NCBI GenBank assembly: GCA_039889245.1
Contig: JAZGVH010000002.1
Location: forward strand, 3,596,001-3,660,000
Direction: 5' to 3'
Source: Dermatophilaceae bacterium Soc4.6
GTDB lineage: Bacteria > Actinomycetota > Actinomycetes > Actinomycetales > Dermatophilaceae
Length of the DNA stretch: 64,000 bases
Made by a program: the position numbers and the translations under genes. Below the pieces are notes generated by a model. That model was not told the DNA's origin, searched no databases, and worked only from the letters and a program-made list of their open reading frames with translations. This document shows, one piece after another, positions 1 to 8,175 of the stretch (position 1 is the stretch's first letter; every line of letters begins with the position of its first letter).

Positions 1-51
1 GACGACGGGGTCTACGCCTGGACGTGGGCGGGCGGCCGCAAGAGCGAGTAG
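1..51 (+). CDS. 3' end of an unidentified protein (partial)
   Basis: The first 51 bases read in frame 1 as the last 16 residues of a protein, DDGVYAWTWAGGRKSE, ended by TAG at 49-51. The tail is too short to assign a family. The repeat array begins four bases after the stop. It could be a chance open frame, but the codons are GC-rich at third positions like the neighbouring genes. Confidence 0.45.
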   Translation, partial: DDGVYAWTWAGGRKSE

Positions 52-54
52 CGG

Positions 55-250
55 GGTCGGGTCGCCATACCTCGAAGATCTTCGGGTTGTGGCCGCGGAT
101 CCGGCCCCCGGGTCGCCATACCTCGAAGATCTTCGGGTTGTGGCGGCGGATCCGGCCCCTGGGTCGCCATACTTCGAAGATCTTCGGGTTGTGGCGACGG
201 CGGCGCCGCCCCGGCCTCCCTCCGTAGGAGATCTTCGAGCTCTGGCGACG
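55..250. repeat. Upstream array of 51-bp direct repeats with a 12-bp palindrome
   Basis: Three direct copies of a 51-bp unit start with gtcgccata at 61, 112 and 163. Each contains the perfect palindrome CGAAGATCTTCG (73-84, 124-135, 175-186) followed by ggttgtggc. A degenerate fourth copy (gagatcttcgagctctggc) lies at 228-246. The same element recurs on the far side of the next gene in the same orientation. The reading frames through it look like low-complexity peptides and are probably not expressed, because the downstream array has a 50-bp period that does not keep frame. Confidence 0.9.
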
Positions 251-260
251 CAAGTTACCT

Positions 261-1244
261 GTGGACAACCGGATTCGGCCGTTCCCCAGGTTCCACGATG
301 GTGACGTGCCACTCCACGACCGCTCCTTCGACCCTCGCCAGGTGTTCACCCGCATCGAGGGCCTCAAGGCGGGGCTCACGCCCTACGAGCTCAGGACCCG
401 CCAGTACGTGCGTGTCTTCCGGGGCGTCTACGTGGCGCGCTCCGTGCCCTGCACCACCGTGGTGCGGGCTCGGGCGGCCCTGCGCATCGCCCCCGACGAC
501 GCGGTGGTCAGCCACCACACTGCCGCCATCATCTGGGGCGGCGACGTCGTGACCTCGTCGTCGGTGCACCTCACGGTCGAGCCCCGCCAGGTCGTCGTCG
601 TGCCGGGCATCAGGGCTCGTCAACGGGCGCGACGGCCGGAGGTGACGATGCGCCAGGGGGTGCGGGTCACGACTGCGGCCCAGACCTTTCTCGACCTGGC
701 CGGGGACCTCGACCTCGTCGAGCTCGTCGTCCTCGGGGACCGCTTCGTCGCTCGTAGGGTGACCACCTGCCAGGAGCTGGTCGAGGCCGCAGCGTCATGG
801 CCTGGGTGGGCCAGGGAGAGGGCGATCCGGGCTGCGTCGCTCGTGCGCGCCGGGGTCGACTCCCCGCCGGAGTCACGGCTGCGGATGCTGCTGGTGCTGG
901 CGGGTCTGCCGGAGCCGACGGTCAACCACAGGCTCCGCCACCCCGATGGCCACGTGCGCCGACGGATGGAGCTCGCCTACGAAGAGCTGTTGATCGGCAT
1001 CGAGTACCACGGCCGGCAGCACCGCACGAAGGACGCGGTCTGGGTCGGTGACATCAGTCGTCGAGAGGAGCTCACCCGGGAGTCGTGGCGGTTCGTCGAG
1101 GTCATCCAGGAGGGACTCGTGGTTGACCCGGTCGACACGGTGATGCGCGTCGAGCGGGCTCGGGTCGAACGGGGAGCCCGACCGACCGGGCCGCTGCGTG
1201 AGGAGTTCCGCCGCTACTTCCCGGGCCAGGACGGCGCGGCCTGA
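261..1244 (+). CDS. AbiEi-like/DUF559-type protein with predicted Vsr-fold nuclease domain
   Basis: Protein of 327 aa if it starts at GTG 261; GTG 306 is an alternative start and no good ribosome site decides. Residues about 28-60 resemble the winged-helix 'gene product' region seen in AbiEi-like antitoxin-domain proteins (TPYELRTRQYVRVFRGVYV). The C-terminal part has the layout of a DUF559/Vsr-type PD-(D/E)XK nuclease: E204 in SPPESRLR, then RRRMELAY (E237, where an Asp is usual), then GIEYHGRQHR (E248, H254). Such proteins are common in actinobacteria, often several per genome, with unknown role. Here the gene sits alone between two arrays of the same palindromic repeat. Nuclease activity is inferred from motif layout only. 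Confidence 0.75.
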   Translation: MDNRIRPFPRFHDGDVPLHDRSFDPRQVFTRIEGLKAGLTPYELRTRQYVRVFRGVYVARSVPCTTVVRARAALRIAPDDAVVSHHTAAIIWGGDVVTSSSVHLTVEPRQVVVVPGIRARQRARRPEVTMRQGVRVTTAAQTFLDLAGDLDLVELVVLGDRFVARRVTTCQELVEAAASWPGWARERAIRAASLVRAGVDSPPESRLRMLLVLAGLPEPTVNHRLRHPDGHVRRRMELAYEELLIGIEYHGRQHRTKDAVWVGDISRREELTRESWRFVEVIQEGLVVDPVDTVMRVERARVERGARPTGPLREEFRRYFPGQDGAA

Positions 1245-1254
1245 CGGTGCCGGC

Positions 1255-1335
1255 TCTCCATACGTCGAAGATCTTCGAGCTGTGGTGCCCGATCCGGCCC
1301 CGGGGTCGCCCTACCTCGAAGATCTTCGAGCTGAG
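1255..1335. repeat. Downstream copies of the palindromic direct repeat
   Basis: Two copies of the element that precedes the nuclease-like gene, in the same orientation. The palindrome is extended here to 14 bp, TCGAAGATCTTCGA, at 1265-1278 and 1316-1329, and each is followed by gctg(t/a)gg. The spacing between copies is 50 bp, against 51 bp upstream. Together the arrays bracket the gene at 261-1244. Confidence 0.9.
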
Positions 1336-1500
1336 GCGAGCAGACCGGACCGGCGCCCCGCCGATCTCGACGTGCCGACCCGACGTGTGGCCGTTACCTT
1401 CCGTATGCCGCGCCCTCACCACCCGTGCGTAGAGTCGGAGCGCCCCGGTGGGCACACCGACGCCCCGGGCAGCCCCCCTCCACCCACCAGCAGGAGCACC

Positions 1501-3336
1501 ATGACCTCGCCGCCCGACCACGCCACCACCCGCCGCCAGCTGCTCGCCCTCGCCACGGTCGGAGGCGCCGGCCTCTTCGCCACCGCGACCGCCGGTGGGG
1601 CCTCCGCCACCTCGAGCGGCCCCCGTCACCGCCTCACGGTCCTCGGCACGAGCGACCTGCACGGCAACGTCTACAACTGGGACTACTACAAGAACGCGGA
1701 GTACGACGACGCGGCGCACAACGACATCGGTCTCGCCAAGGCCGCCACGCTGATCAAGGCCGTCCGCGCCGAGCGCGGCGCCGCGAGCTGCCTCACGCTC
1801 GACGCCGGCGACACCATCCAGGGCACGCCCCTGGCCTTCTACTACGCCCGCATCAAGCCGATCGGAGGCCGCACCAAGCACCCGATGGCCCTGGCCATGA
1901 ATGCCCTCGGCTACGACGCGGCCGCCCTCGGCAACCACGAGTTCAACTACGGACTCGAGCACCTCGACCGCTTCCGCAAGGAGCTGAACCACCCGCTGCT
2001 CGGCGCCAACGCCGTCGACTGGGAGACGGGCCAGCCGGTCTTCCGCCCGTGGGTCGTCAAGGAGATGCCGACCAAGCCGGGCCAGCCGCCGGTGAAGGTC
2101 GGCATCCTCGGCCTGGTCACCCCCGGTGTCGCGATCTGGGACAAGGCCAACGTCGAGGGCAAGGTGCGCTTCCCCGGCATCGTCGAGCAGGCCGCGATCT
2201 ACGTGCCCCGGATGAAGCGCGCCGGCGCCGACGTCGTCGTCGTCTCCTGCCACTCCGGCATGGACACGAGCTCGTCCTACGGCGACGCCCTGCCCTTCCC
2301 CGAGAACGCGAGCACCCTTCTCGCTGCTGGGGTCCCTGACATCGACGCCATCCTCGTGGGCCACGCGCACTCCGAGATCCCGATGCGCAAGGTCAAGAAC
2401 GAGCAGACCGGCAGGCGCGTGCTGCTGAGCGAGCCGAAGTACTGGGGCATGCGGGTGACCGTGATGGACCTCAACCTCGAGCTCGTCGCCGGGCACTGGC
2501 AGGTCGTCTCCTCGGGTTCGACCCTGCTCGACGCCAACACCGCCACCGAGGACCCGCAGATCGCGGCCCTCATCCGCCCGGCCCACAACGAGGTCCTGGC
2601 CTACGTCAACGGCGTCGTCGGCACCTCGCTGCAGGCGATGTCGGCGGCGACCTCACGCTACGAGGACACGGCTGCGATGGACTTCATCAACTACGTGCAG
2701 GCCGACGCGGTGAAGAAGGCGCTCGTCGGCACGCCCCAGGAGAGCGACCCGGTGCTGTCGATCGCCGCACCCTTCAACGCGGCGGCCGCCATCCCCCAGG
2801 GCGACGTCACCGTGCGCGACGTTGCGGGGCTCTACATCTACGACAACACCCTGGTGGCCATCACCTTCACCGGGGCCCAGGTCAAGGCCTACCTCGAGAC
2901 CTCGGCGCAGTACTTCAAGCAGGTCACCGGCACGGGCCCCTTCACCCCCGACCAGCTGACCAACGCGGTCACGCCGAACGCGCCCGGGGGTACGCCCGAC
3001 TACAACTACGACATCATGGGCGGGCTCGACGCGGCCCTGACCTACGACATCGACGTGGCGAAGCCGGTCGGGTCGCGCATCGTCGGCCTCGCCTACGGCG
3101 GCTCCCCGGTCACCGACGCCCAGACCTTCACCGTCGCCATCAACAACTACCGCCAGAGCGGTGGCGGTGGCTTCCCCGGCGTGACGACGGCCCCGGTCGT
3201 CTACAACGCGCAGCAGCCCATCCGCGAGCTGATCATCGCCTGGGTCACGGAGCACGGCACCATCGACGCGAGCGTGTTCTCGAGCCAGGACTGGCGCCTG
3301 GTCTCGAACGGCTCACCGATCACGATCACGGCCTGA
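1501..3336 (+). CDS. Tat-exported 5'-nucleotidase / 2',3'-cyclic phosphodiesterase (UshA/CpdB family)
   Basis: 611 aa. ATG 1501 follows an AGGAG site (1492-1496). The N-terminus has a twin-arginine signal (TTRRQLL, R11-R12, then a hydrophobic stretch to about residue 36), so a folded metalloenzyme is probably exported by Tat. The metallophosphoesterase domain shows all expected motifs: SDLHGN (D52, H54), AGDT (103-105), GNHEFN (144-149), a CHSG block and GHAHSE (287-292). The C-terminal half carries the 5'-nucleotidase substrate domain, with NNYRQSGGGGF near residue 560. It probably hydrolyses extracellular nucleotides for phosphate and nucleoside uptake. The last 24 bases overlap the convergent sigma-factor gene. 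Confidence 0.92.
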   Translation: MTSPPDHATTRRQLLALATVGGAGLFATATAGGASATSSGPRHRLTVLGTSDLHGNVYNWDYYKNAEYDDAAHNDIGLAKAATLIKAVRAERGAASCLTLDAGDTIQGTPLAFYYARIKPIGGRTKHPMALAMNALGYDAAALGNHEFNYGLEHLDRFRKELNHPLLGANAVDWETGQPVFRPWVVKEMPTKPGQPPVKVGILGLVTPGVAIWDKANVEGKVRFPGIVEQAAIYVPRMKRAGADVVVVSCHSGMDTSSSYGDALPFPENASTLLAAGVPDIDAILVGHAHSEIPMRKVKNEQTGRRVLLSEPKYWGMRVTVMDLNLELVAGHWQVVSSGSTLLDANTATEDPQIAALIRPAHNEVLAYVNGVVGTSLQAMSAATSRYEDTAAMDFINYVQADAVKKALVGTPQESDPVLSIAAPFNAAAAIPQGDVTVRDVAGLYIYDNTLVAITFTGAQVKAYLETSAQYFKQVTGTGPFTPDQLTNAVTPNAPGGTPDYNYDIMGGLDAALTYDIDVAKPVGSRIVGLAYGGSPVTDAQTFTVAINNYRQSGGGGFPGVTTAPVVYNAQQPIRELIIAWVTEHGTIDASVFSSQDWRLVSNGSPITITA

Positions 3337-4632
3337 CCGGGGGGCGTCGGTCGCCGGACGACCGGCGCCCACCTCGGCGAGGCGCCGGCGCAGGAAGGCC
3401 TGCTCGGGGGTGCTCTCGCACCTCTCCAGCGCCAGCTGGTATGCCGCCGCCGCCTCCTCGGGCCGACCGAGCCGCCGCAGCAGGTCGGCCCGTGCCGCCG
3501 GAAGGTAGTGGTAGCGCGCGAGCCCCGGGCCGTGCGCCGCCTCGACTGCGTCGAGCGCGCGCAGCCCGGCCGCAGGGCCGTCGCGGAAGGCGATCGCGAT
3601 CGCCCGGTTGAGCGCGACCACCGGCGACGGCCAGGCCCGCAGCAGCAGGTCGTAGACCGCCACGACCTCGGCCCAGTCGGTGGCCGCGAAGGTCGAGGCC
3701 CCAGTGTGGAGCGCCGCGAGCGCCGCCTGCAGCGCGAACCGCCCGGGCCGCCCACCACGCAGCGCTTCGCGGACCAGTCGGTCGCCCTCGGCCACCAGGG
3801 AGGGGTCCCAGCGGCCGCGGTCCTGCTCCTCGAGCGGCACGAAGGACCCCTCTGCGTCGAGGCGGGTCCCAGCCCGGGCCTGCCCGAGGAGGGCGAGCGC
3901 GAGCAGGGCCCGCAGCTCGCGCTCGTCGGGCATGAGGCGCAGCAGCGCGCGCGCGAGGTCGACGGCCCGCTCGAGCAGGTCGTCGCGGTGCAGGTGGTCC
4001 CCGGTCGGAGCCGTGTGTCCCGTGGTGAGCACGAGGTGCAGCACGGTGAGCACGGCGTCGAGGCGCTCGGCCAGCTCGTGCCCGGCGGGCACGCGGTAGG
4101 GGATGCGCGCGGCGGCGATCTTCTTCTTGGCCCGGGTCACCCGGGCCGCCATCGTCGCCTCGCTCACCAGGAAGGCGTGGGCGATCTCGGCGGTCGTGAG
4201 GCCGCACACCAGGCGCAGCGTGAGGGCCACCTGGGCCTCGCGGGCGAGAGCGGGGTGGCAGCAGGTGAAGACCAGCCGGAGCCGGTCGTCGGGGATGGCG
4301 TCGGCGTCCGGGTCCCCCTCGAGCAGGCCGGCGTCGGCCGGGGGAGCGGCCCGCGCGTCCTCGACGAGCAGGGGGACCTTCCCCCGCAGCACCGCAGCCC
4401 GGCGGTGCCGGTCGAGGGCGAGGTTGCGGGCCGTCGTCGTGAGCCAGGCGCCGGGATTGCGGGGGATGCCGTCGCGGCTCCATACCTCCAGGGCGCGCAC
4501 GTAGGCCTCCTGCGTGCACTCCTCCGCGAGGTCGAGATCGCCGGCCACGCGCACCGTCGCGGAGAGCACGAGGCCCCACTCGCGACGGTGCGTGTCGTCC
4601 AGTGCTTGCCGGACGGCGTCGGGTGACGTCAC
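3313..4632 (-). CDS. ECF sigma factor with C-terminal TPR-like extension (ECF42 type)
   Basis: 439 aa from GTG 4632 (VTSPDAVRQALDD). Residues about 5-75 form sigma region 2 (CTQEAYVRALEVW, GAWLTTTARNLALD) and about 120-175 region 4 (RLVCGLTTAEIAHAFLVSE, a helix-turn-helix). The remaining ~260 residues are an alanine-rich helical extension typical of ECF42 sigma factors (AERLDAVLTVLHL through LRRRLAEVGAG). No anti-sigma gene is next to it. Immediately upstream on the same strand is a DGPF/YCII protein, the family's usual partner, which fits co-regulation. The start is chosen because the preceding gene ends 40 bp upstream; the ribosome site is weak. The 3' end overlaps the 5'-nucleotidase gene. 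Confidence 0.88.
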   Translation of the reverse strand: MTSPDAVRQALDDTHRREWGLVLSATVRVAGDLDLAEECTQEAYVRALEVWSRDGIPRNPGAWLTTTARNLALDRHRRAAVLRGKVPLLVEDARAAPPADAGLLEGDPDADAIPDDRLRLVFTCCHPALAREAQVALTLRLVCGLTTAEIAHAFLVSEATMAARVTRAKKKIAAARIPYRVPAGHELAERLDAVLTVLHLVLTTGHTAPTGDHLHRDDLLERAVDLARALLRLMPDERELRALLALALLGQARAGTRLDAEGSFVPLEEQDRGRWDPSLVAEGDRLVREALRGGRPGRFALQAALAALHTGASTFAATDWAEVVAVYDLLLRAWPSPVVALNRAIAIAFRDGPAAGLRALDAVEAAHGPGLARYHYLPAARADLLRRLGRPEEAAAAYQLALERCESTPEQAFLRRRLAEVGAGRPATDAPRSGRDRDR

Positions 4633-4672
4633 CTGCTGCCGCCCGCCGTCCGACGCTGCCGACCGGCCGCGT

Positions 4673-5005
4673 TCAGCCGAAGACCATGACCGGGCGGACC
4701 TCGACCCCGCCGAAACCGGCCGGGCACGACTTCCCGATCTCGAGCGCGTGGTCGAGATCGGTGGCCTCGATGAGGTAGTACCCCCCGAGCATCTCCTTGC
4801 TCTCGACGAAGGGGCCGTCGGTGACGACGTCACCGCGGATGGTGGTCGCGGTGTCGCTGCCCTGCAGGGCGTTGCCGCCGATGACGGCGTCGCCCCACCG
4901 CTCCGCGAAGCGGTCATGGGCGGCCATGACCTCCCCGTAGACCTCGGGCGTCGCGTTGGCGTAGTCGTTCTCGGATTCGTAGATGAGGACGAGGTACTGG
5001 GCCAT
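4673..5005 (-). CDS. DGPF/YCII-domain protein
   Basis: 110 aa, beginning MAQYLVLIYESE at ATG 5005 with a clear AAGGAG site eight bases before it. The family signature is present (TDGPFVESKEMLGGYYLIEA), followed by DLDHALEIGKSCPA and the ending VEVRPVM. YCII-related DGPF proteins are small ferredoxin-fold proteins of unsettled biochemical role and are characteristically encoded beside ECF42 sigma factors, as here. The two probably form one transcription unit, with the sigma factor 40 bp downstream. The upstream region to pncA (5006-5160) shows no further gene. Confidence 0.88.
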   Translation of the reverse strand: MAQYLVLIYESENDYANATPEVYGEVMAAHDRFAERWGDAVIGGNALQGSDTATTIRGDVVTDGPFVESKEMLGGYYLIEATDLDHALEIGKSCPAGFGGVEVRPVMVFG

Positions 5006-5160
5006 TGGGGTCTCCTTCGGGGATGGCCGACGTAAGCCGGCCGGGCTGGTCCATCGAGGCTCTGACACTGGGGACGACGAACAGCATCCGCCCGGATCGA
5101 CAGCCGTGGCGAGAGTTTTCCCGAGGAACTTCTGAACCGGGGCAGGCACGGGGGAGGAGG

Positions 5161-5757
5161 TCAGTCGCGCAGGACCGGCATGCCCTCAAGGTGCACGTTC
5201 GCGAGGGTCAGCTGCGCGAGGGCTGCCTCGGTGGTGTCGCGGGCGACGCCGGCCGTGAGGTCGAGCAGCACCCGGGTGGCAAAGCCCTGGTCGGCCGAGT
5301 CGAGCGCGGTGGCGCGCACGCAGTGGTCGGTGGCGATGCCGACGATGTCGACCTCGTCGATCTCCCTCTCCCACAACCACTTCGCCAGCCCGATCTCGTG
5401 GCCCTCGGTGCCGGTGAAGCCCTCGAAGCCGCTATAGGCAGCGCGGTGCCGGCCCTTGCGAAAGACGGCCTGGGCCAACGCGACAGCGGTCGCTGCGGTG
5501 GGGTGGAAGTCCGACCCCGGGGTGCCGATGCGGCAGTGCGGGGGCCAGCTGTCGACGAAGTCGGGGGTGTCGGAGAAGTGCTCGCCCGGGTCCTCGTGCC
5601 AGTCGGCGGTCGCGACGATGGCGGCGTAGTCGGTGGAGTGGGCCACGACGTAGTCGCTCACCAGTCGAGCGACGTCGGCGCCTCCCGGCACCGCGAGGGA
5701 CCCGCCCTCGCAGAAGTCGCGCTGGAGGTCCACGAGGACGAGTGCGCGACGAGCCAT
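5161..5757 (-). CDS. pncA: Nicotinamidase
   Basis: 198 aa; ATG 5757 gives MARRALVLVDLQRDF. The catalytic triad of the isochorismatase/nicotinamidase fold is visible: D10, K101 (FRKGRH) and C146 (ATDHCV), together with metal ligands around D52-x-H54 (ADWHED) and H60. It hydrolyses nicotinamide to nicotinate, feeding the nicotinate phosphoribosyltransferase encoded next upstream on the same strand (stop at 5850, 92 bp before this start). The pair is a complete Preiss-Handler salvage entry. An extended frame upstream of the ATG runs into the pncB region and is not convincing. Confidence 0.93.
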   Translation of the reverse strand: MARRALVLVDLQRDFCEGGSLAVPGGADVARLVSDYVVAHSTDYAAIVATADWHEDPGEHFSDTPDFVDSWPPHCRIGTPGSDFHPTAATAVALAQAVFRKGRHRAAYSGFEGFTGTEGHEIGLAKWLWEREIDEVDIVGIATDHCVRATALDSADQGFATRVLLDLTAGVARDTTEAALAQLTLANVHLEGMPVLRD

Positions 5758-5849
5758 GTCGGCAAGGCTATCCGTTTTGGCGCAGGCCACAGGCCCTCCT
5801 CCACAGGGCAGATCCCCAGGGGGCCCTTCTCCGCCAGGGGCCCGCACCG

Positions 5850-7169
5850 TCAGTGCTGGTAGATCGTGGGCAGGGCCGGCTCCCCCCGTTGCAGGCGCAG
5901 GGCCTCCGGCGGCAGCTCGGCCCGCGAGGCGGTGTGCCGCAGCCGCGCGGCCGCCGTCGTGTGCGGTGACACGAGCTCGCCGTCGCGCACCAGCGGCACC
6001 AGGAGCAGCCGGTCGTCGCCCACGTCGCCCACGTCGCCCGTGTCGAGGGGCGGGCTGCCGACTCCGATCACCTCGGCCCGGGCGACGCCGTCGGGCGTCC
6101 GACGCCGCAGCGCCCACTTTTGTCCGCCGACGGTGGCCTTGCCGCTGCTGCGCTTCTCCACCGGTTGGAGCACGCCGTCGGGGTCGGTGCGCGCCACCAG
6201 CTTGTAGACCATGCTCGCCGTCGGGGCGCCCGACCCGGTGACCAGCCGGGTGCCCACGCCGTAGCCGTCGACCGGTGCCGCGGCCAGCGAGGCGATCGAG
6301 TGCTCGTCGAGGTCGGACGTGACGATGATCTTCGTGCCGGTCGCCCCCAGTGCGTCGAGCTGCGCACGCACCTCGCGCGCCTGCGCCAGCAGGTCGCCCG
6401 AGTCGAGCCTCACCGCCCCGAGACCCGTCCCGGCCACCTCCACCGCGGTCCGCACGCCGGTCGGTACGTCGTAGGTGTCGACGAGCAGGGTGGTGCCGAC
6501 GCCGAGGGACGCGACCTGCGCGGCGAAGGCGGCGCGCTCGTCGTCATACAGCAGGGTGAAGGCGTGGGCGGCGGTGCCCGTGGTCGGGATGCCGTGGCGT
6601 CGCCCGGCCTCGAGGTTGCTCGTCGCCGTGAAGCCGGCGATCCAGGCCGCTCGAGCCGCCGCGACCGCAGCCTCCTCGTGGGTGCGGCGCGAGCCCATCT
6701 CGATGCAGGGGCGGTCTCCTGCCGCAGCCGTCATCCGTGACGCCGCCGACGCGATCGCGGTGTCGTGGTTGACGATCGACAGGGCCAGGGTCTCGAGGAC
6801 GACCCCCTCGGCGAAGCTCGACTCCACCACGAGGACCGGGGAGCCGGGGAAGTAGCACTCGCCCTCGGCGTAGCCGCTCACGTCGCCCGAGAACCGGTAG
6901 GACGACAGCCACGCGCAGGTCGCCTCGTCGACCACCCCCTTGGCCCGCAGCTCGTCCACGACTGCGTCGTCGAAGCGGAAGTCGGCGAGGGCGTCGAGGA
7001 AGCGGCCGGTCCCGCCGACGACGCCATACCGTCGTCCGTCGGGGAGCCGCCGCGAGAAGACCTCGAAGACGCACCGCCGGTGGGCGGAGCCGCTGGCCAG
7101 GGCAGCCTGCAGCATGGTCAGCTCGTAGTGATCGGTCAGCAGCGCCGTGCCATGGGTGCTCGAGGTCAC
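5850..7169 (-). CDS. pncB: Nicotinate phosphoribosyltransferase
   Basis: 439 aa from GTG 7169. The protein opens with TALLTDHYELTMLQAALASG, the conserved NAPRT N-terminus, and contains CIEMGSRRTHE, TSNLEAG, GTAAHAF and VRLDSGDL. It makes nicotinate mononucleotide from nicotinate and PRPP, using the product of pncA downstream. The start is chosen because TAAGGT sits exactly 7 nt before GTG 7169 (7182-7177 on this strand), the leaderless pattern seen widely in this window; GTG 7178 is possible but would lie within that box. It is divergent from clpS with overlapping -10 elements. Confidence 0.92.
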   Translation of the reverse strand: MTSSTHGTALLTDHYELTMLQAALASGSAHRRCVFEVFSRRLPDGRRYGVVGGTGRFLDALADFRFDDAVVDELRAKGVVDEATCAWLSSYRFSGDVSGYAEGECYFPGSPVLVVESSFAEGVVLETLALSIVNHDTAIASAASRMTAAAGDRPCIEMGSRRTHEEAAVAAARAAWIAGFTATSNLEAGRRHGIPTTGTAAHAFTLLYDDERAAFAAQVASLGVGTTLLVDTYDVPTGVRTAVEVAGTGLGAVRLDSGDLLAQAREVRAQLDALGATGTKIIVTSDLDEHSIASLAAAPVDGYGVGTRLVTGSGAPTASMVYKLVARTDPDGVLQPVEKRSSGKATVGGQKWALRRRTPDGVARAEVIGVGSPPLDTGDVGDVGDDRLLLVPLVRDGELVSPHTTAAARLRHTASRAELPPEALRLQRGEPALPTIYQH

Positions 7170-7176
7170 CTGCGAC

Positions 7177-7186
7177 ACCTTAGGGT
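7177..7186. promoter_or_regulatory. Overlapping divergent leaderless promoters of pncB and clpS
   Basis: The ten bases ACCTTAGGGT carry TAGGGT on the plus strand (7181-7186), seven bases before the clpS GTG, and TAAGGT on the minus strand (7182-7177), seven bases before the pncB GTG. The two -10 hexamers share two bases, so polymerase could open only one of them at a time. Start sites are inferred from spacing. Confidence 0.6.
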
Positions 7187-7193
7187 GGGAGCC

Positions 7194-7496
7194 GTGTCCA
7201 TCGCCCCTGTGGAGGAGACCTCCACCGCCGTGAGCGAGGAGGCCGACGTGCGTGCCGAGCCGGACCTCCCGTGGATCACGCTGGTGTGGAACGACCCGGT
7301 CAACCTCATGTCCTACGTCACCTGGGTCTTCACGTCGTACTTCGCCTACCCCCGGTCGAAGGCCGAGAAGCTGATGATGGACGTGCACCTGAAGGGCAAG
7401 GCCGTCGTCTCCCACGGCCCCCGCGAGGCGATGGAGCGGGACGCCGAGGCGCTGCAGGGTTACGGGCTCTGGGCGACCTTCGAGAAGGACGACTGA
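7194..7496 (+). CDS. clpS: ATP-dependent Clp protease adaptor ClpS
   Basis: 100 aa from GTG 7194, leaderless by position. The core matches ClpS: WITLVWNDPVNLMSYVTWVF, then a helix with KLMMDVHLKGKAVV and the ending GLWATFEKD. ClpS binds the ClpC/ClpA N-domain and delivers N-degron substrates. The Clp peptidase and ClpX genes lie 48 kb away in this window. The next gene, a DUF2017 protein, begins directly after the TGA, a pairing conserved in actinobacteria. Confidence 0.93.
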   Translation: MSIAPVEETSTAVSEEADVRAEPDLPWITLVWNDPVNLMSYVTWVFTSYFAYPRSKAEKLMMDVHLKGKAVVSHGPREAMERDAEALQGYGLWATFEKDD

Positions 7497-8108
7497 GTGG
7501 CTCGCGGGTTCAAGCGCAAGGGTGACGTCGTCGTGGCCCGGATGGACGCCAACGAGCGCGAGGTGGTGGCGGGGCTCATGGAGCAGACCCGGCTGCTGCT
7601 GGCGCCCGCGGAGCGCGAGCTGACCGGCGACCCCTTCGAGGACCTCGTCGCGGGCCTGGGCGTCTCGCTGGCCGCCGAGGACCAGCTCGAGATGCCGGAT
7701 GGTCCCGAGGAGCGCGACCCCGCCCTCGACCGGCTGCTGCCGACCGCCCACCGCGGCGACGACCAGGTGGCGGCGGAGTTCCGCCGGCTGACCGAGCACG
7801 ACCTGCGCGAGCGCAAGGCGACCAACCTGGCTACCGCGATCGCTGCGCTGCGCCGGCCGACGGGCGACCGGCTCGAGCTGAGCCGCGACGAGGCCCAGGC
7901 CACGATGATCGCCCTCACCGACACCCGCCTGCTGCTCGGCGAGCGGCTCGGGCTGCGCACCGACGACGACGCAGCAGCGCTCGAGCAGCGGCTCGCCGGG
8001 CTCGACGCCGACGACCCGACGGTGTATGCCGTGTCGTTCTACGAGTTCCTCACCTGGCTGCAGGAGTCGCTCGCGGGCGCCCTCATGGGCCGCGGCCTCT
8101 TCGGCTGA
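7497..8108 (+). CDS. DUF2017 family protein
   Basis: 203 aa; GTG 7497 abuts the clpS stop codon with no gap, so the two are translationally coupled. It matches the actinobacterial DUF2017 family: ARGFKRKGD start, ERELTGDPFEDLV, HDLRERKATNLATA and SFYEFLTWLQESLAGAL near the end. The family has no established biochemical function; its constant place behind clpS (as in M. tuberculosis Rv1331-Rv1332) suggests a link to proteolysis, which is inference. No membrane segment or metal motif is apparent. Confidence 0.85.
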   Translation: MARGFKRKGDVVVARMDANEREVVAGLMEQTRLLLAPAERELTGDPFEDLVAGLGVSLAAEDQLEMPDGPEERDPALDRLLPTAHRGDDQVAAEFRRLTEHDLRERKATNLATAIAALRRPTGDRLELSRDEAQATMIALTDTRLLLGERLGLRTDDDAAALEQRLAGLDADDPTVYAVSFYEFLTWLQESLAGALMGRGLFG

Positions 8109-8163
8109 CCCGGTGTGACGGACGAGACGGCACCCACCCCCCGGCTGCGGCCGTCGCGCTCCT

Positions 8164-8169
8164 TATCCT
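8164..8169 (+). promoter_or_regulatory. Leaderless -10 box of murI
   Basis: TATCCT lies 6 nt before the murI GTG at 8176, and no Shine-Dalgarno sequence fits between the DUF2017 stop and this start. Confidence 0.5.
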
Positions 8170-8175
8170 TGAGCT

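Noticed and set aside
260-268. DnaA-box-like TGTGGACAA at the start of the nuclease-like gene
   Set aside because: A single copy overlapping a coding start, with no cluster and no other origin features.
24-304. Overlapping open frames running through the 51-bp repeats
   Set aside because: The repeat unit happens to be a multiple of three, so frames stay open; the downstream array has a 50-bp period, and the peptides are repetitive with no ribosome site.
55-1335. CRISPR array
   Set aside because: The units are contiguous repeats of 50-51 bp without unique spacers, and no cas gene is present.
1102-2586. Long minus-strand open frame (494 codons) opposite the 5'-nucleotidase gene
   Set aside because: It mirrors the GC-rich third positions of the plus-strand gene, which has full family motifs; the minus product is Val/Gly/Arg-rich with no domain.
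4914-6117. Extended upstream frames for the DGPF protein and pncA
   Set aside because: Conserved N-termini (MAQYLVLIY, MARRALVLVDLQ) begin at the chosen ATG codons; the extensions are Arg/Gly/Pro-rich shadow sequence.
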